A DNA stretch of 10,783 nt from Bacteroidales bacterium (GTDB lineage: Bacteria; Bacteroidota; Bacteroidia; Bacteroidales; VadinHA17): contig JALOMM010000028.1 of the NCBI GenBank assembly GCA_025455535.1, positions 1-10,783 on the forward strand. The letters run 5' to 3'. Under the pieces are notes generated by a model. The model saw nothing but the letters and a program-made list of their open reading frames with translations, did not search any database and had not been told where the DNA came from. Position numbers and translations under genes: made by a program. Positions 6,012-10,783 of this stretch are shown here, piece by piece (position 1 is the stretch's first letter; every line of letters begins with the position of its first letter).

Positions 6012-8198
6012 ATGACATATCCGTTTGTCAGACAATACGATGCGATGGACTGCGGTCCGGCCTGCATAAGCATGATTGCATTAAGCCACGGAAAGCGTAT
6101 TTCTCTCGAGACGATACGGAAAAAAGCATATATCACCCGTGAGGGGGTATCTTTCCTTGGGCTGAAATCTGCAGCTGAGAGCATCGGATTCAGCGTGAAA
6201 GGGGTAAGGGTACCATTCAGTGTCCTTGAGGAGCAAGCACCCCTTCCCTGTATCGTTCACTGGCAGCAGAACCATTTTGTCGTTGTGAACAGGATCTCAC
6301 GTGACAGGGTTTGGGTCAGCGACCCTGCCCTCGGGCGTCTGCGGATGAGCAAGGGTGAGTTCATCAAGGGATGGTCAGCAGGAAAGGGCGATAATGAGCC
6401 TGAGGGGTTGGCACTCTTTCTTGAACCAGGACCTTCATTCAGCCAGATCGCTGACGATCCCCCGCCAAAGACCGGCTTTTCATTCCTTTTGCCGTACCTG
6501 AAGCCATACCGCAGGCAGATAACCCTGCTCCTTGCAGGACTTGTTGCGGGAAGCCTGATACAGCTCATCTTTCCCTTTCTCACACAGGCCATAATTGACA
6601 GGGGTATAAAGAATAACGATATCAGGCTGATATGGCTCATCCTTGCCGGACAGCTGGCCCTGGTAGCAGGGAGAATGGCTGTGGAGTTCACCCGCGGATG
6701 GCTGCTGCTGCACCTGGGGACAAAGCTAAATATATCTATCGTATCAGATTTCCTTGCAAGGCTGATGAGCCTGCCGATCGCCTATTTCGACAGCAAACTG
6801 AACGGTGACATACTGCAGAGGATAGAAGACAACAGCCGGATAGAAAGTTATCTGACCTCCTCGAGCCTTTCAATACTCTTCTCATTCTTCAATTTCATGG
6901 TCTTTGGAATTGTCCTGGCGTTTTACAGCATCCCCGTGCTGCTGGTCTTTCTTGCGGGAACCATTCTGTACCTCCTGTATGTTGCCGTCTATATGCCCTC
7001 GAGGGAAAGGCTTGACAATATGCGCTTCAGGCAGATGGCTGAGACGGGGAACAAGATGATCAACATAGTTAACGGCATGCAGGAGATCAAGCTCGCCGGG
7101 AATGAGGTCAGAAACAGAAGAGAATGGGAGGCGCTGCAGGAGGAGATGCACAAGACAAGGGTGAAGGGGCTGAAGATTTTCCAGTTTCAGACTGCCGGGG
7201 GAACGCTCATCCACGAGTCTGCCAGCATTATAATTACTGTCATATCAGCCACTTCTGTCATCAATGGCACTATGACGCTGGGTATGATGCTTGCAGTACA
7301 GTTTATAACAGGTCAGCTCAACGGCCCTGTGTCACAGATTATAAGCTTCATGCGATCGACACAGGATGCCAGGATAAGCCTGGAAAGGCTTGCGGAGGTT
7401 CATTCCATGGATCCCGAAGAGCCGGCAGACAGAAAGAAAGAATGGCTGGCACCGGGTGAGATGAGAATAGCTGTGAGTGATCTCTCGTTCAGATACGAAG
7501 GGCCCGGCTCGCCATGGGTCATTAATGATCTCAACCTCGTCATTCCGCCCGGAAAGATAACAGCTGTGGTTGGTGAGAGCGGCTCGGGGAAGACCACTTT
7601 CCTGAAGCTGCTGATGGGGTTTTACACTCCTGAAAAGGGAAGGATAACCATCAATGACACCCCCCTGGGAGATATAAGCGTGACATCACTCAGGCACGCA
7701 ACAGGTGTTGTGATGCAGGATGGATATATTTTCCCCGACACCATACTTGCCAACATTGCTCCGGGTCATGACTCTCCCGACATGCATCGGGTCACGAATG
7801 CCCTCAGGGTGGCAAACCTTCAGTCGCTGCTCGATAACCTGCCGGCGGGGCTCAATACCCGAGTGGGGCAGGGTGGTCACGGTCTCAGCCAGGGACAGAA
7901 ACAGAGAATTCTTATCGCCAGGGTAATATACAAAGAACCGTCACTGCTTCTGCTTGATGAGGCAACAGGTGCACTCGACGCCTCCAATGAAAGGCTGATA
8001 GTCGGTAACCTTTCAGGCTTCTATGCGGGCCGTACGGTCATCATCGTGGCACATCGGCTCAGTACAGTGAGATACGCCGACCTGATTGTGGTCCTCGAAA
8101 AGGGAAACATAGCTGAGGCAGGTAATCACGAGGAGCTGATACGCAGGAAAGGAGCCTACTACAGGCTTGTTAAAGATCAGCTTGAGCTGGGAGCATAG
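6012..8198 (+). CDS. C39 peptidase-containing ABC exporter
   Basis: 728 residues in the three-part order of peptide exporters that trim and export leader peptides. The C39 cysteine peptidase (about 4-135) has Gln8, Cys14 in DAMDCGPAC, His88 in QQNHFVVV and Asp104 in VSDPALG, so the catalytic set is complete. The ABC membrane domain (about 155-450) contains about six helices, beginning near ITLLLAGLVAGSLIQLIFPF (170-189). The ATPase (about 480-725) has Walker A GESGSGKT (521-528), Q-loop Gln569, signature LSQGQ (625-629, Gln in place of the usual first Gly), Walker B LLLLDEA (645-651) and His681. The usual substrate is a peptide cut after a double Gly; the peptide gene at 2043-1906 encodes one. 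No HlyD-type adaptor or TolC-like channel is next to it. ATG 6012 is the first start after an in-frame stop at 5988. It is divergent from the sigma gene. Confidence 0.95.
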   Translation: MTYPFVRQYDAMDCGPACISMIALSHGKRISLETIRKKAYITREGVSFLGLKSAAESIGFSVKGVRVPFSVLEEQAPLPCIVHWQQNHFVVVNRISRDRVWVSDPALGRLRMSKGEFIKGWSAGKGDNEPEGLALFLEPGPSFSQIADDPPPKTGFSFLLPYLKPYRRQITLLLAGLVAGSLIQLIFPFLTQAIIDRGIKNNDIRLIWLILAGQLALVAGRMAVEFTRGWLLLHLGTKLNISIVSDFLARLMSLPIAYFDSKLNGDILQRIEDNSRIESYLTSSSLSILFSFFNFMVFGIVLAFYSIPVLLVFLAGTILYLLYVAVYMPSRERLDNMRFRQMAETGNKMINIVNGMQEIKLAGNEVRNRREWEALQEEMHKTRVKGLKIFQFQTAGGTLIHESASIIITVISATSVINGTMTLGMMLAVQFITGQLNGPVSQIISFMRSTQDARISLERLAEVHSMDPEEPADRKKEWLAPGEMRIAVSDLSFRYEGPGSPWVINDLNLVIPPGKITAVVGESGSGKTTFLKLLMGFYTPEKGRITINDTPLGDISVTSLRHATGVVMQDGYIFPDTILANIAPGHDSPDMHRVTNALRVANLQSLLDNLPAGLNTRVGQGGHGLSQGQKQRILIARVIYKEPSLLLLDEATGALDASNERLIVGNLSGFYAGRTVIIVAHRLSTVRYADLIVVLEKGNIAEAGNHEELIRRKGAYYRLVKDQLELGA

Positions 8199-8208
8199 CC
8201 ATCAGGCC

Positions 8209-8385
8209 CTATTTTTTCGAGTATGGCTCGTAATCGTCAGGCTGCCCGCGCAGCTGTTCCCCTCTGCCGGAAGCCATGCCTCCTTTGGGGTCAGTACCCT
8301 TCTTCTTCTTCATGTAATTCATATAGAGCCTTATTCCAAGGGCCAGAGCCACAAAGGCAAAAATTAAAATGTCTTTCGTTTCCAT
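8209..8385 (-). CDS. Small single-helix membrane protein (58 aa)
   Basis: ATG 8385 to TAG 8209. It begins METKDILIFAFVALALGIRL: residues 5-23 form one membrane helix. Next come YMNYMKKKKG (21-30), a basic stop-transfer patch, and then a polar Gly-rich tail ending PDDYEPYSKK. The basic patch after the helix places the C-terminus in the cytoplasm. A perfect Bacteroidota -7 element (TAACTTTG) lies 27 bp upstream, which supports expression. The gene converges on the exporter, with its stop 10 bp from the exporter stop. Short proteins of this shape are common in Bacteroidota next to core genes, and I do not know a function. It probably belongs to the core block on its right rather than to the exporter module. 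Confidence 0.7.
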   Translation of the reverse strand: METKDILIFAFVALALGIRLYMNYMKKKKGTDPKGGMASGRGEQLRGQPDDYEPYSKK

Positions 8386-8411
8386 GGTTTAGTTGACTGA
8401 AACAGAAGCTT

Positions 8412-8419
8412 CAAAGTTA
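8412..8419 (-). promoter_or_regulatory. Candidate -7 element for the 58-aa membrane protein
   Basis: The minus strand reads TAACTTTG, an exact match to TAnnTTTG, ending 26 bp before the ATG at 8385. I see no clear TTG -33 element at 19-21 bp upstream. Confidence 0.4.
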
Positions 8420-8470
8420 TATTATTTGACCGTTCGCGCACATGCCTGTTTTATTTAAATGACGTAATGG

Positions 8471-8501
8471 TTTGAGTTTTACCAATAATCCATTATTTTC
8501 G
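8471..8501 (+). promoter_or_regulatory. Bacteroidota-type promoter for the DUF349 gene and probably pyrG
   Basis: TTTG (8471-8474), a 19-bp spacer and TATTTTCG (8494-8501) match the -33/-7 layout TTTG-N19-21-TAnnTTTG with one mismatch. Transcription would start near 8508, giving a leader of about 60 nt. The leader contains GCGGTGCCCGC and TGCATAATGCA dyads and ends with AAAAGGATTAAAG before ATG 8570, a reasonable ribosome site. Confidence 0.6.
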
Positions 8502-8569
8502 TGGTTTGAAAAATGGGGAGCATTGCGGTGCCCGCCGTTGCATAATGCACTGATCTAAAAGGATTAAAG

Positions 8570-10624
8570 ATGACTACCAAAGATCCGGTAAACTCTGTTC
8601 ATGATGAACAATTCGATGCTGAAGACAAAGCATCTGAAGTTAATGGAGAAGAATCCGTTGAAATTGCACCACTGGAAGCAGTTGCTGAAACAGCACTGGC
8701 TGAAGAGCAAGCTGATGATGAGATTATAGCTGAAGAGCTCCCTGAAGAGGAGGCTCCATTGGCTGAGTCACCCGTGGATAAGATTGAAGAATCTGTTCCC
8801 GGGGAGGAGGTGGCAGAGGCTGAAGCACATGACGAAACGACTGATGAGTCTGTCCCTGAAGAGGAGGCTGTCAATTATGATGAAATAACCCTCCCGCCGG
8901 TTGATTACACCGGCTTCTCAAGGAAAGAACTGTTGGAGACACTTAAATTGATTGTCGATAACAGGCCCCCTTCGGAAATAACAGATGACGTCAGCAGGAT
9001 TAAAGAGGTCTTCTACAAGAAGACCAAGGCTGAATTCAACGAGAAGAGGCTCAATTTTGCCAAGGAGGGGGGAAACATAGAGGAGTTCAGACCTGAGCCT
9101 GACGAGCTCGAGAACCAGATCAAGGTGATCCTTGAAAACTACCGTAACCGGAAGAGCGATTACAACAAGGTACAGGAAAGCGAAAAGCAGGAAAACCTCC
9201 GTAAGAAGCACGAGATCATTGAGAAGATCAAGGACCTGGTGAACCGCGAGGAGGCCATTAACAAAACATTCCAGGAATTCAGAAACCTGCAGAATGAGTG
9301 GCATTCAACCGGGATAGTGCCACAGGGAGCCCTGAAAGACCTGTGGGAGAGTTACCACCACAGCGTTGAGGTCTTTTATGATTATATCAAGATAAACCGC
9401 GAGCTCAGGGATCTCGACCTGAAAAAGAACCTTGAACTTAAGATCGTCCTCTGCGAAAAGGCTGAAGAGCTGCTGATGGAGCATAATGCCGTCAATGCCT
9501 TCAAGCTTCTGCAGGATTATCATAATCAGTGGCGTGAGATAGGTCCTGTGCCCCACGAGAGTAAGAACGACATCTGGGAGCGTTTCCGCGAGGCTACTGC
9601 AAAGGTGAACAAGAGGCATCATGAGTTTTTCGAGAAACAGAAGGATGAGCAGAAAGGGAATCTGGATGCCAAGATTGCCCTCTGTGAGAAGGTTGAGGAG
9701 ATTGCCGCCGGAGAGATACTGACCTTCTCCGACTTCAGGGAGAAGTCGGATGCCATTCTTGAATGTCAGAAGCTGTGGAGAACACTGGGGTTTGCACCCA
9801 AAAAACATAACAACAAGATATATCTGCGGTTCAGGGCAGCGTGTGATAAATTCTTTGAGAAGAAACGCTCTTTCTTTGCCGAAAACAAGGAGGTACAGGT
9901 ACGGAACCTTCAGCTGAAGACCGAGTTGTGCATGAAGGCTGAAGCACTTCAGGAGAGCACAGACTGGAAAGATACTTCAGAGATGCTCATCAGGCTTCAG
10001 AAAGAGTGGAAGGAGATAGGACCCGTGCCTAAGAAATACTCGGAAAAGATTTGGAAACGGTTCCGCAAAGCGTGCGACACATTCTTTTCACATAAATCGG
10101 AGTATTTTGCCGGAAGGGATACCTCATACGAAGATAACCTGAATACCAAGCTGGCACTGATAGAAGAACTGGAAGGCTTTGATCCGGGTGAGGACCTCAA
10201 GGCAGGCTTCGAGCGACTGAAGGATATTCAGAAAAGATGGACTGAAACAGGCTACGTCCCGATAAATAAAAAGGATGAGATAGCGCGCAGGTACAAGGAT
10301 GCACTCAACAAACAGTTTGACAGGCTCAAGCTTGACGACGAGGATAAGAATATTCTCAGATACCGCAGCAAGGTTGATAATGCAATGTCAAATCCGCGGG
10401 CAGCACGGAAGGTGAGAAACGAGCGTGAGAAGTTTTTCAGCAAGATCAAACAGCTTGAAAGTGACATAGTTCTATGGGAGAACAATATCGGGTTCTTTGC
10501 AAAATCAAAAAATGCCGACACAATGATCAAAGAGGTGGAGGAGAAAATTGCTGACGCAAAGAAAAATATTAAGATTCTGGAAGAGAAGGTGAAGCTGATT
10601 GACAGTTCTATGTATGAAGAATAG
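8570..10624 (+). CDS. DUF349 repeat protein with acidic N-terminus
   Basis: 684 residues. Residues 1-105 are acidic and low in complexity (rich in Glu, Ala, Asp, Pro, with repeated PEEE blocks) and probably disordered. Five DUF349 repeats follow at about 205-275, 285-352, 363-434, 445-510 and 522-586. Each centres on a 'W..tG.vP' motif: Trp244, Trp321, Trp403 (LWRTLGFAP), Trp480 (EWKEIGPVP) and Trp557 (RWTETGYVP). The tail from about 600 is a charged coiled coil ending KVKLIDSSMYEE. There is no signal peptide or membrane segment, so it is cytoplasmic. The family is common in Bacteroidota and its biochemical role is not established. It lies 32 bp before pyrG on the same strand with no terminator between, so the two are probably co-transcribed. 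ATG 8570 has an AAAGGA-like ribosome site. Confidence 0.9.
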   Translation: MTTKDPVNSVHDEQFDAEDKASEVNGEESVEIAPLEAVAETALAEEQADDEIIAEELPEEEAPLAESPVDKIEESVPGEEVAEAEAHDETTDESVPEEEAVNYDEITLPPVDYTGFSRKELLETLKLIVDNRPPSEITDDVSRIKEVFYKKTKAEFNEKRLNFAKEGGNIEEFRPEPDELENQIKVILENYRNRKSDYNKVQESEKQENLRKKHEIIEKIKDLVNREEAINKTFQEFRNLQNEWHSTGIVPQGALKDLWESYHHSVEVFYDYIKINRELRDLDLKKNLELKIVLCEKAEELLMEHNAVNAFKLLQDYHNQWREIGPVPHESKNDIWERFREATAKVNKRHHEFFEKQKDEQKGNLDAKIALCEKVEEIAAGEILTFSDFREKSDAILECQKLWRTLGFAPKKHNNKIYLRFRAACDKFFEKKRSFFAENKEVQVRNLQLKTELCMKAEALQESTDWKDTSEMLIRLQKEWKEIGPVPKKYSEKIWKRFRKACDTFFSHKSEYFAGRDTSYEDNLNTKLALIEELEGFDPGEDLKAGFERLKDIQKRWTETGYVPINKKDEIARRYKDALNKQFDRLKLDDEDKNILRYRSKVDNAMSNPRAARKVRNEREKFFSKIKQLESDIVLWENNIGFFAKSKNADTMIKEVEEKIADAKKNIKILEEKVKLIDSSMYEE

Positions 10625-10656
10625 AACAGACGCCATTATAACTTTTTAATAACAGA

Positions 10657-10783
10657 GTGACAGAAGTTAAGTACATTTTCGTGACCGGCGGAGTAACATC
10701 ATCGCTGGGAAAAGGAATCATTTCATCCTCTCTTGCCAAACTACTTCAGGCACGGGGCTATTCTGTAACAATCCAGAAGCTTG
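10657..10783 (+). CDS. pyrG: CTP synthase, N-terminal end (3' truncated by window edge)
   Basis: Starts at GTG 10657 and runs off the window after 42 codons. The visible part is [21 protein letters not shown] followed by [20 protein letters not shown] and KL. This is the highly conserved start of CTP synthase, including the nucleotide-binding loop (canonical GGVVSSLGKG, here with Thr14 in place of Val) and the IQKL strand that leads into the UTP/ATP site. The enzyme makes CTP from UTP with ATP and glutamine in the cytoplasm. The GTG start is set by the family's usual N-terminal length and by the lack of an in-frame ATG nearby. The glutaminase half lies beyond the edge. Confidence 0.95.
   Translation, partial: MTEVKYIFVTGGVTSSLGKGIISSSLAKLLQARGYSVTIQKL

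Noticed and set aside
9305-9808. A 167-codon minus-strand frame inside the DUF349 gene, and a Ser/Ala-rich frame at 8599-8874.
   Set aside because: Both are mirror images of the Glu/Lys-rich repeats of the DUF349 gene and have no independent start or domain evidence.

Overview
The window looks like a piece of a Bacteroidota chromosome, most likely Bacteroidales. The basis is: perfect or near-perfect matches to the Bacteroidota -7 promoter element (TAnnTTTG) with few Shine-Dalgarno sites; a precursor peptide with the 'LSxEEMxxVxGG' type of double-glycine leader common in that phylum; a membrane-anchored anti-sigma-like protein with TPRs; a five-repeat DUF349 protein; and CTP synthase at the right edge. 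No tRNA, rRNA, CRISPR array, IS element or integrase is visible.

Layout. Bases 1-75 are the last 24 codons of a + strand gene, probably an OmpA-family C-terminus. A minus-strand run follows, read from right to left: a 45-aa double-glycine precursor peptide (2043-1906), a single-pass anti-sigma-like protein with periplasmic TPRs (1716-973), and a small soluble histidine kinase with degenerate motifs (951-136). Divergent from the peptide is a 1022-aa TPR-CHAT caspase-like protein (2254-5322) with a signal peptide and a C-terminal membrane anchor. Its 3' end overlaps by 22 bp the 3' end of a convergent ECF sigma factor gene (5948-5301). Divergent from the sigma gene is a C39-peptidase ABC exporter (6012-8198). 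A 58-aa one-helix membrane protein lies on the minus strand at 8385-8209. The right part is ordinary core genome: a DUF349 protein (8570-10624) with a good promoter, then the start of pyrG (10657 to the edge).

How the parts may work together (inference). Bases 136-8198 hold a self-contained set: a leader peptide, the exporter type that cuts such leaders, a caspase-like protease predicted to sit in the periplasm, an anti-sigma-like protein whose TPRs are predicted to sit in the periplasm, and an ECF sigma factor. No membrane-fusion or outer-membrane export partner is present in the window. A plausible model is that the exporter trims the peptide and releases it to the periplasm, the TPR part of the CHAT protein senses it directly or indirectly, and CHAT cleavage of the anti-sigma protein frees the sigma factor. 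The scheme resembles type III-E Craspase (Csx29 TPR-CHAT, Csx30, CASP-sigma), but with extracytoplasmic peptide sensing in place of RNA sensing. The gene content and motifs are seen directly; the circuit is a hypothesis.
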